A stretch of 64,000 bases of DNA from NCBI RefSeq assembly GCF_900102365.1, contig NZ_FOIN01000003.1, positions 95,165-159,164 on the forward strand, given 5' to 3'. A model generated the notes under the pieces. That model was not told the origin of the DNA. It made no database searches and saw only the letters and a program-made list of their open reading frames with translations. Source of the stretch: Thomasclavelia cocleata (lineage in GTDB: Bacteria; Bacillota_I; Bacilli_A; Erysipelotrichales; Coprobacillaceae). The position numbers and the translations under genes were made by a program. Every line of letters begins with the position of its first letter. Position 1 is the first letter of the stretch. This document shows, piece by piece, positions 28,160 through 37,841 of this stretch.

Positions 28160-31100
28160 TTATTCTTCCCCTTTATTCTTATTATTTTTTCTTTTTTGAT
28201 TAATTCCAATTAAACACATACATATTCCTGCACCAGCTAATAACATAGTTCCTGATGAGCCTGTTGCTGGTAACTTTGAACCTCTTTTATTAAAAATTGT
28301 CATATGACCAACATACCAGTCATTTTCAATCGTCATATTGTAATTTCCTATTGTATCTTTGATAGGTACATCGTTGACTAAGAACGTATGTACGCCATCA
28401 ATACATTTAAATTCTACTTTGATTGGATCTAGTAATTTACGATACCCTGTAGGAGCTTTCGTTTCTTTTAAGTAGTAAGTACCAACTTCTACTTTATCGA
28501 AACGTAAGTTTCCATCTTGATCTGTCATTCCCTTCATCACTTCTTTAGTGCAATCAACATCTTTAAACAGAGTGAATTCAGCACCTTCCAATCTTTTACT
28601 TACATCATTCATTTTAACAATATCAAGCTTAAACCATCTCAATTTATTACTTAATGAAATAGTCATATCGCCTTTATCATTGATAGTAAACATATCTTTA
28701 TTATCATCACTGTTTTTATCAGATACTTTCACAAAACCATTACTGTCAATATCAAAATAGAATTTTGTATCATTGATTTCATATCCATTAGGAGCTGTAA
28801 CTTCCTGTACGTAATAGCTGTTTCCACCAGCAAGTTTGTACAAATCAATAATACCTTCATCATTTGTTTTGTAGCGACCAACTTCCTGATTTGTAGTTTC
28901 GTTAAAAATCATATATTCAGTTTCCCTTAAAGGAGCTTTAGTTTCTACATCATATTTATACAATCTAATATGTGTTTCTTTATCAGTTACAGTAATATGC
29001 TGTACTTTAGTAGTTTCACTAACATCTTTATCAATAGTGAATTCAATATCATCAGCTTTTACATAACCTGATGGTGTACCAGTTTCACGTAAGATGTAGG
29101 TACCGAAAGGCAGGTCCTTAGTAACTGCCTGTCCGTCTTTTCCATCAATATTTGCAGTAGTTACAATATCGTATATTTCTGCATTATCCCATCCATTTTC
29201 AGATACATCACTTTTTAATTTAATAGTAAATTCAGCACCATTTAATGGAGCAGTGTTGCCTTCCTGATCCAGAGCAACTTTTTCGATTTCAATATGATGT
29301 TTTTTTACCTCATCTTTAACAATTGGAAAATTTCCAGTGGTAACTTGAGCAGAACCATTAATATCATTTTGTATAATTTGTGTCAAATAGATACCGTTAT
29401 CAATATTTTCAGTACTTCCATTTCCATCAACTAGTGTAGCACCATCTAATAAGTATCCGTTAGGTGCTTTTGTTTCCTGAACAGTGATTGTTCCTATTGG
29501 CAATGTTACTATCCCATATTCTCTATAGAAATCATCTCCACTAACTTTATAACTGTCCAACATTAACGCTTTATATGTTCCATTTGTTTGCTTCTTAGTT
29601 TTTAATACCCATGTTCTTGTCGCCTGTTCTGGGAGATCACTATGCTTATCATATAATGCATTATAGTATTTTACTGTAAATTCAGCACCTTCCAACGAAG
29701 CATTTCCTTGAGGATTGCTTTCACCAGAATCCATATCAGCTTTAGTGATCTGAATAGCAACTGGGTCATTTGCTGGCTGTTCAACTAAACACCCTACACC
29801 ATTTAGGGTAGTAGTCTGTCCTGCATTAATAGTTACAGATGTATGTTCAGGATTAAGCTCAAATCCTGGTGATGCTTTAGTTTCTACTAATATATAATTA
29901 CCAGCAATAATGTCACTGGCATAAGCATTACCGTTTACATCGGTAATCAGTGTTGCGACTGTACTGCCATTTTCATCACGAAGCTGATATTCTGCATCTG
30001 CCAAAGAGTAGCAGTCATTACCACCAGTTAATGATGAGTTGCCATTAACCTTAGTAATGCTTAGATTGCCTTTTTTAGGTCTTTTTCTAAACTTAACGAT
30101 ACTTGCTCCTGACTGTGAATTTACCCGTTTAGTTAAGAACCCAATTACGATCTCACTGGCTGTTTCATCTAACACTCTGACATTAATCATTTCATCCTTC
30201 CACTCACCCCCTTTTCCTGTATCAGGGTTGGAAAGATGAGTACACTGCAGTCTTAACCATCCGTCTATTTGTGTAGCTCCTGAAATTCCTTCTGTCGACC
30301 AGTTCCAGAAATTTGGATGAGCAATACCTGTAGTAGTATCAATTCCACCTTGAAGCCATACCCCTAAACACATTTGTGTACTTTGTGAATTAAGCCTGCT
30401 GTAATCTAAACCACCGCCATGATAGATCAAATTCATCAAACCAGCTTCATCTCCGCCTAAACCATATGCTGGTAAAGTGGGATTTTTCCAATCACTTGCA
30501 TAGGCTTTGAACAAAGAAACTTCTCCTTTCCAGCCAACTCCTACACCATCTGGTACATCAATCGTACCTGCACATCCCATCTGGTTCATTGAAACTGCAT
30601 GTACATCTGCAATATTAAAGAATTTATCAGCCAGTTTTTTAATAACTGATTCTTCATCAACCTCTACATTCACTGACTGTACAGCTGTAGAAGACTGTTC
30701 AACAGTTACTAAACCAGTTTTAGAATCATACTTAAAATCTTCAACAGGCAGACCATTGACAGATACCATCAGTTCAGACTTTTTCAGTCCTTTTTCAGTT
30801 TTTACACTAGTTTCAAAGTTAAAACCACCAACTTTACCACTGCCTACTTTTACAGTACTGCCATCATCGGTAACTGAATACTGTACATTAGAAGACAGTT
30901 TTTTAACTGACTGAGATACTGCCTGTAAAAACTGTACCTGTACATTGCCTGCAATATTACCAAAAAGATCTTTGGAAATATAAGCAATACCTGTATCCTT
31001 ATCAAAATAACAGCCTTTTTTAATTACTTCACCATTATTATTATTGAAAGCAAAGATCCAGTCTTTAACCTCAGCAGTTTTATCATTAAACATAGTATCT

Positions 31101-31780
31101 GCAAGCCCAACATAATAGTCACTGCTTTCATCGGTATTGTATAGGGCGACATGAGCAGGAACAGTTGTAATAAACAAGTCACCAGTATCCTTTCTTAAAA
31201 AGAAGCTGTTAATCGTTTCATTATCACCAATCCTTTTTGCATCAACCAAAGTATTTTTTACTACCAGCACCTGATCAAGACGCATCATATCCGCCTTAGC
31301 GTAATCAGTATTAATATTCTTTTTGATATAGTCAGCAGTTACAGGATCTAAAATATCTTCTGATTTATCCACTTCAATTTTCTGTTTAGCCTTAACAGCA
31401 TCCTTTTTCTTATCTATAACTGTAATCACTATTTGTGCTGAAGCAATAACAGGAGACTCAGAGCCTTCAACAGTATAGCTGATTGTCACAGTGATCTTAG
31501 CATTACCTGCTCCAGTTCCAATAACAGTTGCAGTATTTTCTTTACTGGAAACAGTTGCAACAGCTTCATTATCACTTATCCAGCTGTATGAAACATTTTT
31601 TGAATCTTCAGACAAAGTTACCTCAGCTTTTAAATCAGTTTTTTCATCTATCTCTATTTCTGTTTTTTCAGAAACTGCAGTAATCAGTTCAGTATTTGTT
31701 GCACTGACAAATGACATATCACCTGCAAATATTCCAAAAACCAACAATAGAGACAATAAGAACGAACTTATTTTTTTCAT
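28160..31780 (-). CDS. Pilus tip adhesin with Ig-like and SpaA/Cna_B domains, LPATG anchor
   Basis: 1206 aa. A signal peptide is followed by a BIG2-like Ig domain (about 35-125), a large adhesive region (about 150-560), then at least four Cna_B/SpaA repeats recognisable by their YxLxExxAPxGY-type ends (ILVETKASPGFEL, ITVQETKAPNGYLL, YVQEVTAPNGYEI, YYLKETKAPTGYRKL). LPATGSSGTM plus a hydrophobic tail and KRKNNKNKGEE ends it. It is the first gene of the pilus operon, behind promoter module B. No palindrome copy occurs in this operon. Confidence 0.88.
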   Translation of the reverse strand: MKKISSFLLSLLLVFGIFAGDMSFVSATNTELITAVSEKTEIEIDEKTDLKAEVTLSEDSKNVSYSWISDNEAVATVSSKENTATVIGTGAGNAKITVTISYTVEGSESPVIASAQIVITVIDKKKDAVKAKQKIEVDKSEDILDPVTADYIKKNINTDYAKADMMRLDQVLVVKNTLVDAKRIGDNETINSFFLRKDTGDLFITTVPAHVALYNTDESSDYYVGLADTMFNDKTAEVKDWIFAFNNNNGEVIKKGCYFDKDTGIAYISKDLFGNIAGNVQVQFLQAVSQSVKKLSSNVQYSVTDDGSTVKVGSGKVGGFNFETSVKTEKGLKKSELMVSVNGLPVEDFKYDSKTGLVTVEQSSTAVQSVNVEVDEESVIKKLADKFFNIADVHAVSMNQMGCAGTIDVPDGVGVGWKGEVSLFKAYASDWKNPTLPAYGLGGDEAGLMNLIYHGGGLDYSRLNSQSTQMCLGVWLQGGIDTTTGIAHPNFWNWSTEGISGATQIDGWLRLQCTHLSNPDTGKGGEWKDEMINVRVLDETASEIVIGFLTKRVNSQSGASIVKFRKRPKKGNLSITKVNGNSSLTGGNDCYSLADAEYQLRDENGSTVATLITDVNGNAYASDIIAGNYILVETKASPGFELNPEHTSVTINAGQTTTLNGVGCLVEQPANDPVAIQITKADMDSGESNPQGNASLEGAEFTVKYYNALYDKHSDLPEQATRTWVLKTKKQTNGTYKALMLDSYKVSGDDFYREYGIVTLPIGTITVQETKAPNGYLLDGATLVDGNGSTENIDNGIYLTQIIQNDINGSAQVTTGNFPIVKDEVKKHHIEIEKVALDQEGNTAPLNGAEFTIKLKSDVSENGWDNAEIYDIVTTANIDGKDGQAVTKDLPFGTYILRETGTPSGYVKADDIEFTIDKDVSETTKVQHITVTDKETHIRLYKYDVETKAPLRETEYMIFNETTNQEVGRYKTNDEGIIDLYKLAGGNSYYVQEVTAPNGYEINDTKFYFDIDSNGFVKVSDKNSDDNKDMFTINDKGDMTISLSNKLRWFKLDIVKMNDVSKRLEGAEFTLFKDVDCTKEVMKGMTDQDGNLRFDKVEVGTYYLKETKAPTGYRKLLDPIKVEFKCIDGVHTFLVNDVPIKDTIGNYNMTIENDWYVGHMTIFNKRGSKLPATGSSGTMLLAGAGICMCLIGINQKRKNNKNKGEE

Positions 31781-32134
31781 TTCGTTAATTCCTTTCTTTA
31801 AAAAATTTTTTGTGATGCAAGTTGAAGCTTAAGAATTATTTCTATATAATATTTATTTTTTATAAGCCAGCATCACCATACTTCTTTAAAATTGGTATTA
31901 CGATCAAGCAAATTGATCAACCAGCAAAATAACAATGAGCAGTCACAAGACTGCTCATAAATGAAACATCCATATATAAACTTTTTTCATTTTTTCAATT
32001 CCTTTCCAATAAAAAAAGACAATCATTACGACTGTCTTTTGTTATTTAATTTTGTGATGGAACAAGTTCCATACCTCTTTTAGAGTTATCTCTATGATAA
32101 TATTATAACACATCTATTTTAAAAAAATGTCCCC
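31781..32134 (-). promoter_or_regulatory. ICE promoter module B and long leader of the pilus operon
   Basis: On the minus strand, TGTTATAAT (-10 at 32102-32107) lies downstream of GGGGACA (32128-32134). The leader of over 300 nt then holds a palindrome (32056-32073), a hairpin AAGACAGTC/GATTGTCTT with a T run (32011-32038) and a second hairpin GAGCAGTC/GACTGCTC (about 31937-31956). AAAGGAATT precedes the adhesin ATG. Pilus expression is thus likely attenuated. Another palindrome (32150-32167) lies just upstream of the promoter. Confidence 0.7.
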
Positions 32135-32176
32135 ATTTTTTTAAAGGAAGATGGAACTAGTTCCATCTTAATATTA

Positions 32177-33517
32177 CTATTTCTTTTTTGTTTCACCGCA
32201 GCTGCACTTGTAACCAGTTGTAACTGTTTCATCCCAAGCTGGTTTTACGACTACAGTTTCATCCCATGCTTCTTTAATTACTACTGTTCTTTCCTCTTGA
32301 TGAGTAACAGCATCATGATGTTTTGTTCCTATTTGAACTTTTTTGATAGTATATCTACCACCACATGAGTCAGCGTGTTCAGCCCACTTTTCTACAGCAT
32401 TATCACCAGCACCAAAATCTTTATTACATTTCAAGCAAAATACATGACCTTCATAAATTGGTTCATCCCAAGCTTCCTTATCAACAACAGTAACTGTTTC
32501 TGTTTTTGTTACAGCATCATGATGAACCGTTTTAGTTTCTGCTTCGTGATGTACTATTTTTGTCACCGCTTCCCAGCTGTGTGAATGGGCAGGTTTATTA
32601 TCTCCTGTGTTTCCGCTATTACTGTTTCCACCGTTATTTCCTGTATTTCCACCAGTTGATCCGCTAGGCGTAGACGGTTTAGTTGCACTGTTTCCTGAAC
32701 CGCTTTCTACTTTGCCTGTATTTTCTACAGGTTTTCCAGTTGTTACATTATCTTTAGCACTTACTTCACTGCTTGATTTCTTAGTTACAACAGTTTTCTT
32801 GTTTCCGTTTTCATCAGTTACGATTTCAGTTACTGCTACTTCACCTTCAGCTACAATTGGTGCTTCAACAACATTGATTTTCATTTCTTTTTCAGCTTTG
32901 TTTTTTTCAACATCACTGATAGAAATTTTTAAATTATACGTTCCCAATGTGTTGACATCAACTTTACTAGTATCAATTTGCCAGTCTTTTACATCACTGT
33001 AATCCGTTACTTGTAGTAACTGATCAAAGTTGAAAGTAGATAAATCAGTGTACTGGATTATATCAATTACATCTGGTGCTGTAATTTCTGGTTTAGTAGT
33101 ATCTTTAACAGTTACTTTAACTGTTTCTTTTTCTTCTTTATAAGAGAAATTGATTTCATATTCTCCTACTCGTGGATAATCCTTTTCTTCTTTAGACACA
33201 ACATTAGCGTTTTCATCCTTTGTTTCTACAGTAGCGTATTTGAAATTGTTAGTTGATTTTGCGTTTTTAACAATATATCCCGCTTTTTCTGTACTTACTT
33301 TTTGATAATTTAAGTAATCTACGACATCAGTCGAAACGATTTGCCCTAATTCAGCATCAATGTGATTTTTTGTTAAAATCAAATCTCTTTCGTTTCCAAT
33401 AGATAAAGCATAACTACCAATACCGCCAAGAATCAACACACCAGCAGTCACTCCAGCAATGATTTTCTTTTTCTTTGTATTTAATAAACTGTTCAAATTT
33501 AAATTTAATTTATTCAT
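32177..33517 (-). CDS. Membrane-anchored surface protein with DUF5011-like domains and AWDE/His repeats
   Basis: 446 aa. An N-terminal membrane helix (about 18-38) is followed by DUF5011/Ig-like regions (EYEINFSYKEEKETVKV, TYNLKISISD), a Gly/Asn/Ser-rich linker (about 265-310), and an unusual C-terminal part with repeated HHxAxTK stretches, three AWDE motifs and four cysteines in CLKCN and CSC contexts, possibly metal-binding. No LPXTG signal is present. It is made from its own promoter (module C). A role in mating contact is possible but unproven. Confidence 0.6.
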   Translation of the reverse strand: MNKLNLNLNSLLNTKKKKIIAGVTAGVLILGGIGSYALSIGNERDLILTKNHIDAELGQIVSTDVVDYLNYQKVSTEKAGYIVKNAKSTNNFKYATVETKDENANVVSKEEKDYPRVGEYEINFSYKEEKETVKVTVKDTTKPEITAPDVIDIIQYTDLSTFNFDQLLQVTDYSDVKDWQIDTSKVDVNTLGTYNLKISISDVEKNKAEKEMKINVVEAPIVAEGEVAVTEIVTDENGNKKTVVTKKSSSEVSAKDNVTTGKPVENTGKVESGSGNSATKPSTPSGSTGGNTGNNGGNSNSGNTGDNKPAHSHSWEAVTKIVHHEAETKTVHHDAVTKTETVTVVDKEAWDEPIYEGHVFCLKCNKDFGAGDNAVEKWAEHADSCGGRYTIKKVQIGTKHHDAVTHQEERTVVIKEAWDETVVVKPAWDETVTTGYKCSCGETKKK

Positions 33518-33553
33518 AATTTCCCTCCAAATTAATTAGATCATTTATATCAT

Positions 33554-33637
33554 GATGGAACTTGTTCCATCACTGTTATTTTTTAAACACTTTTCGATAA
33601 TAACATTATAACATGTTTATTTTAGAAAAATGTCCCT
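33554..33637 (-). promoter_or_regulatory. ICE promoter module C
   Basis: TGTTATAAT (-10 at 33605-33610) lies downstream of AGGGACA (33631-33637), one base off the shared box. A palindrome (33554-33571) lies in the leader, but the terminator hairpin of modules A, B and D is missing. GGAGGGAAATT precedes the downstream ATG. Confidence 0.65.
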
Positions 33638-33686
33638 ATTTTTTTATAAACTTTTCATCATGGAACTTGTTCCGTTATTGCTACTT

Positions 33687-33968
33687 TCAAAAAATCCTAG
33701 CAAGAAGAATGATAAGGGCAATGAAAAGCAAAGAATCACTAATCATCCAGAATACAGGATACCTTCCTATCAGTCCCAAAGCTATCCACCATCCTCCTTT
33801 TGATCCCTTTTTCTTGTTACAGGTATCACACGCAGCAACAAGATTTCTAGGGTCATTTATATTTTTAATTCCTCCTTTTTTTAATATGTATTTATATACA
33901 TTCCTATCTTTGTTCCGTTTTACCTTTTGTATTGGTAAAAGGTGATCAATTGTTACTATAACAAGCAT
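33687..33968 (-). CDS. HNH-type nuclease-like protein with C-terminal membrane helix
   Basis: 93 aa. The HNH elements are VTIDHLLPIQK (His), NDPRNLVAACDTCNKKKGS (Asn, paired Cys) with the spacing of small HNH endonucleases. A hydrophobic C-terminus (MISDSLLFIALIILLARIF) would tether it to the membrane, which is unusual. No clear ribosome site precedes the ATG; it starts 8 nt after the preceding stop and may be coupled to it. It could be truncated. Confidence 0.55.
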   Translation of the reverse strand: MLVIVTIDHLLPIQKVKRNKDRNVYKYILKKGGIKNINDPRNLVAACDTCNKKKGSKGGWWIALGLIGRYPVFWMISDSLLFIALIILLARIF

Positions 33969-33975
33969 ATTTAAT

Positions 33976-34197
33976 TTATACTTTTTTACATAATGAAGTC
34001 AATTCATCAATAGTAATTTTATTGACGTTGCCTTCCCAGTGTCCTGCATATTTTCCGGTTCTTCTATACTTGAGTCCCAGCCCTTCAAGTTTATCTTTTG
34101 CATAATAAGATTTTCCTTTTCCATTCCTTACTTCTACAGAAACAAGTTCAGTATTCAGGATGGAACTAGTTCCATGTTCACCATTATCCTTTAACAT
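33976..34197 (-). CDS. Small ICE protein of unknown function carrying a palindrome-encoded segment
   Basis: 73 aa, beginning 2 nt after the topB stop. A palindrome copy (34159-34176) near the N-terminus encodes HGTSSI. The rest (VSVEVRNGKGKSYYAKDKLEGLGLK and so on) is basic with no recognised fold. It may be translated by coupling to topB. Confidence 0.5.
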   Translation of the reverse strand: MLKDNGEHGTSSILNTELVSVEVRNGKGKSYYAKDKLEGLGLKYRRTGKYAGHWEGNVNKITIDELTSLCKKV

Positions 34198-34199
34198 AA

Positions 34200-36245
34200 C
34201 TACTTATTGCCTTTCTTAATGTACTTACATTTAGGATAATTTGAGCAACCTATAAAACTGCCGAAACGCCCTTTTTTTTCTATTAAAGCACTACCACACT
34301 CAGGACATATCCCTTTTGTTTTAACAGCAGGCTGCTGATCTTTTTCTTTCTTTTTAATATATTTGCATTTAGGATAGTTTGAACATCCTTCAAATGCACC
34401 ATATTTTCCTTGTCTAATAACTAAGGCACTGCCACATTCAGGACATATATTTCCTGTTTTCTCAAGTTCTTTCCTAACTACTGAATCCTTTTGTTTATAA
34501 TTATTTTTAATAACATCACAAACATAATCTTCTATATGCTTAACAAACACATCGGATTTAACATTGCCATTTTTTATCTCAGCAATCTGTTCTTCCCAGC
34601 TGATTGTCATTGAAACATCGGAAATTTCATTTGGTACGATATCAATAAGCTTGATTCCACGTTCAGTAGGAACAAGGTTTTTCTTTTTTCGTTCAACATA
34701 ACCCCTATCCAGCAATACCTCAATTATTGCTGCACGAGTAGCACCAGTACCAAGTCCCACTCTCTCAATTCCATCAATGTTTTTAAAATCTTTAAGTCCG
34801 GCATTTTCCATAGCTGTTAATAAAGTATCGTCAGTAAATCTTTGCTTTGGTTTTGTTTCAATACTATTTACATTAGATTTTACATTATTCCAAACATTAT
34901 TTTCTTTATAGCTGAAAAGATTAATGTTTTTGTTCAGTTTATCATCAGATATGGAACTTGTTCCATCTTCAAAATCTAAAGCTTTCCAGCCATGACTAAC
35001 AGTACAATTAGCATTAGCCTTGAAAATATACTGTCCTGCTTTTATTGTTGCAGTTATATGCTCATACAACATATCTGGTGACATTGCTACAATGAAGCGC
35101 AGCATAATCATTTCAAGTACATTATTTTCTTCTTCAGTTATAGAAAACTTATTCAATGTTTTAACTGTTGGAATAATAGCGTGGTGATCAGATACTTTTG
35201 TATCATCAATCACCGCTTTAGGATTGAGAATAATATCAATATTCCTCTGGTTACAAATTCTCTCTGCCAATTCATGAGTATCATTTTCCATTGATGCGTT
35301 TAAGAACTTAGAATCTGTTCTAGGATATGTTATAAGTTTTTTTTCATACAGCGACTGAGCAATATCAAGCGTTTTTTGTGCATTTAATCCTAAGTGTTTG
35401 TTGCATTCTTTTTGCAATGAAGTAATATCAAACAGCATTGGTGCTTTTTTTCTTTTAGTTTCTTTTTTTACAGACTGGATGATGGAATTTGTTCCATCTA
35501 CAGCTTCAGCTATTAATTCAGCTTCAGCTTTGTTTTCAAATTTAGTATCATATTCAGCTACAATATCATCATAAATTATCTGAGCTTTGTAGTAATAATT
35601 TTTCACAAAGCTCTTGATCTCTTTTTCTCGATCAACAATCATTTTTAAAGTAGGTGTCTGAACACGACCTATTGACAATGGTTTTTCACCATAAGCACAG
35701 TGCATATTAGAGAAACATCTTGTCATATTCATACCAACTAGCCAGTCTGCCTTTTCTCTGGCATATGCACATTCATATAAGTTAATGTATTTAGGTGAAT
35801 TACCATTTTCAAGATTGTTAAATCCCTTTTTAATATCCTCCTCAACCATTGAATTAATCCAAAGTCTTTCTATTGGCTTTTTACACTTTAAAAAATTGTA
35901 GATGTGTCTAAAAATAAGTTCTCCTTCACGACCTGCATCTGTTGCACATACGATAGAAGTAACATCGTTCCTATTCATAAGTTTTTTTATGACAGACATC
36001 TGTTTTTTTATACCACTGTTTTTACTTAATTTAATTTTAAACTCTGCTGGTATAACAGGTATGTTTTTCCAGCTTTTCCATTCTTCCTTATAATCAGCAC
36101 AGTCATATAGAGTAACCAGATGCCCGAACGCCCAAGTGCAGATATAACCATTTCCTTCACAATAACCATTACTGTTAGATAATGCACCTAATACCTTTGC
36201 AATATCTCGTCCTACTGACGGCTTTTCAGCAATTACCAGTTTCAT
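34200..36245 (-). CDS. topB: DNA topoisomerase III
   Basis: 681 aa type IA topoisomerase. The Toprim domain starts with MKLVIAEKPSVGRDIAKVLG and includes CATDAGREGELIFRH; the active-site tyrosine is in LITYPRTDSKFL near residue 305. Two C-terminal zinc fingers (CPECGSALVIRQGKYGAFEG and CPECGSALIEKKGRFGSFIG, each ending in CSNYPKCKYI) bind DNA. It would resolve intermediates during transfer. Two palindrome copies lie inside: 34950-34967 (encodes DGTSSI) and 35481-35498 (a variant encoding DGTNSI). Confidence 0.95.
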   Translation of the reverse strand: MKLVIAEKPSVGRDIAKVLGALSNSNGYCEGNGYICTWAFGHLVTLYDCADYKEEWKSWKNIPVIPAEFKIKLSKNSGIKKQMSVIKKLMNRNDVTSIVCATDAGREGELIFRHIYNFLKCKKPIERLWINSMVEEDIKKGFNNLENGNSPKYINLYECAYAREKADWLVGMNMTRCFSNMHCAYGEKPLSIGRVQTPTLKMIVDREKEIKSFVKNYYYKAQIIYDDIVAEYDTKFENKAEAELIAEAVDGTNSIIQSVKKETKRKKAPMLFDITSLQKECNKHLGLNAQKTLDIAQSLYEKKLITYPRTDSKFLNASMENDTHELAERICNQRNIDIILNPKAVIDDTKVSDHHAIIPTVKTLNKFSITEEENNVLEMIMLRFIVAMSPDMLYEHITATIKAGQYIFKANANCTVSHGWKALDFEDGTSSISDDKLNKNINLFSYKENNVWNNVKSNVNSIETKPKQRFTDDTLLTAMENAGLKDFKNIDGIERVGLGTGATRAAIIEVLLDRGYVERKKKNLVPTERGIKLIDIVPNEISDVSMTISWEEQIAEIKNGNVKSDVFVKHIEDYVCDVIKNNYKQKDSVVRKELEKTGNICPECGSALVIRQGKYGAFEGCSNYPKCKYIKKKEKDQQPAVKTKGICPECGSALIEKKGRFGSFIGCSNYPKCKYIKKGNK

Positions 36246-36274
36246 TCCAATTTCCTCCTGTTTTTATTACACAT

Positions 36275-36292
36275 GATGGAACAAGTTCCATC
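36275..36292. repeat. GATGGAAC palindrome copy between MazF-like gene and topB
   Basis: A perfect GATGGAACAAGTTCCATC directly after the stop codon of the 36293-36877 gene and upstream of the topB ribosome site. Confidence 0.9.
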
Positions 36293-36877
36293 TTAGTATA
36301 CCAATTCTAAATAATCTCTTAATTTTCTTAATATTACTTCCCTTGGTGTTTGAATCTTTTCAGGTACATCATGTCTTTCGTTTATACGCTGAAGATCGAT
36401 CCATCTCATTTCATCAAATCTCATTAATGACGGCGTTAACATGCCATGATTAATAACAACGATTTCTTCTTCCTGCTGTTTTAATTTTCTTTCGTTGTTT
36501 TTTAAAGAAACCAGCGGGATTACTAGTGCTTTTCCATTCGCTACTTTATGCACATATGCAAAATGACCATAACGAAGTTCTTTGGGATACCCGCATCCAA
36601 AATTAATATAGATAATCGAATGTGGTTCAACATACTTTTTAGTTTTATAATATCTTTGATAGTATTTAGATAAATCCCCATTACAGATCACGTCAATATA
36701 GAATCTATTAGCATGGACTGTATCAGTGAAAGATTTTACCCAGTATTTAACATCTTCCCCTGCAACTTTTTTTGTTTCAGATAATTCAAGTAAACAGTTT
36801 TTGATATATTCAGATTCAGTTTTATCAAATGAACATTTTTTCATGATACTATTAGGATAAGATAGAACTTGTTCCAT
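36293..36877 (-). CDS. MazF/PemK-like protein (copy 1, next to parA)
   Basis: About 194 aa from the ATG at 36877, which lies inside a palindrome copy (36861-36878) with AAAGGAG upstream, at the end of parA. HSIIYINFGCGYPKELRYGH and FAYVHKVANGKALVIPLVS resemble the MazF/PemK beta-barrel, and RWIDLQRINER matches the later conserved strand. Family members are often mRNA-cutting toxins. A paralogue lies at 51205-51723. No small antitoxin gene is recognised next to it, so toxin activity is uncertain. Confidence 0.65.
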   Translation of the reverse strand: MEQVLSYPNSIMKKCSFDKTESEYIKNCLLELSETKKVAGEDVKYWVKSFTDTVHANRFYIDVICNGDLSKYYQRYYKTKKYVEPHSIIYINFGCGYPKELRYGHFAYVHKVANGKALVIPLVSLKNNERKLKQQEEEIVVINHGMLTPSLMRFDEMRWIDLQRINERHDVPEKIQTPREVILRKLRDYLELVY

Positions 36878-36878
36878 C
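36861..36878. repeat. Palindrome copy that supplies a start codon
   Basis: The degenerate copy GATAGAACTTGTTCCATC contains, on the minus strand, the ATG used to start the MazF/PemK-like gene (36293-36877). The first residues MEQVLS are thus written by the repeat. Confidence 0.75.
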
Positions 36879-37784
36879 TTATCTAAACTCCTTTTCAATT
36901 ACTTCATCAACAAGCATTTGATAATCTTGTGCTACTGGGCTATTTGATACTGCTAAAAGAACATCTTTATTTAATGAAGCTTCTGTTATTGGTTTAGCCT
37001 GATGTCTAATAGTTGTACTAAAGCATCTTTCCTTATAAAGATTCTTTACCATTTCGACAACACTTCTCTCAATTTTATTTCTGTTTACCATAGTCAAGAG
37101 AATCTTAAAATCAAATCCTAACGGCATAACTGAAAGCCAATCTAGCATCATATGAACTGTCTTTGATAGTCCTACGATACTATAACTGTCAACTTTAGCT
37201 GGAATGATAATTAAATCCCCCTCATTGCAGCAGGCATTTAATGTATTGTATGTTAGAGCATTTGTATATGGTGAATTATCAATCAATGCAACATCATATT
37301 CACTTCTAACATGATCAAGTGCCATCTTCAATTTTTGTTCAACAAATCTGCCTTGCTGTTTCAATTTTAAATCCACTTCTGAAAGATTAAATGTTGATGG
37401 CAGAATAAAAATATTTCTAAATATCTCATCAGTAACATTAATATAATCTCCTACATTGATTACAGTTTCTTTCGTTACTGTATGATCCAAAAGAACATGG
37501 CTAATATCTTTTTCAAATACTGATGCACCAGTATATTCATCAATAATATTTGTGGCTGCTTCAATTCCCCCGTCTGTATCTTTAAAAGCATTGTTAATTT
37601 TATCTATAGTTTTTAAATCAATTTCATCATTTAACTTTAGTAATGTCCCTGTTGTATTCCCCTGCGGATCAAGATCACACACAAGAACCTTTAAACCTTT
37701 TTTTGCTAATCCGTAAGCTAAATTAACAGTTGTAGTTGTTTTACTTACTCCACCTTTTTCGTTAATAATTCCAATTGTTTTCAT
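36879..37784 (-). CDS. parA: ParA-family partition ATPase
   Basis: 301 aa. The deviant Walker A is GGVSKTTTTVNLA, with VLVCDLDPQGNTT and VALIDNSPYTN completing the nucleotide site. It would segregate the excised circular form or position it. No ParB gene lies next to it; two ParB-like genes are 13 kb and 17 kb upstream. It follows a two-helix membrane protein gene. Confidence 0.92.
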   Translation of the reverse strand: MKTIGIINEKGGVSKTTTTVNLAYGLAKKGLKVLVCDLDPQGNTTGTLLKLNDEIDLKTIDKINNAFKDTDGGIEAATNIIDEYTGASVFEKDISHVLLDHTVTKETVINVGDYINVTDEIFRNIFILPSTFNLSEVDLKLKQQGRFVEQKLKMALDHVRSEYDVALIDNSPYTNALTYNTLNACCNEGDLIIIPAKVDSYSIVGLSKTVHMMLDWLSVMPLGFDFKILLTMVNRNKIERSVVEMVKNLYKERCFSTTIRHQAKPITEASLNKDVLLAVSNSPVAQDYQMLVDEVIEKEFR

Positions 37785-37808
37785 TTTTTCTTACCTCTTT
37801 CTTACTCT

Positions 37809-37826
37809 GATGGAACAAGTTCCATC
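37809..37826. repeat. GATGGAAC palindrome copy upstream of parA
   Basis: A perfect GATGGAACAAGTTCCATC between the end of the 37842-38075 gene and the parA ribosome site. Confidence 0.9.
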
Positions 37827-37841
37827 TAAAATTTTTTAAAC

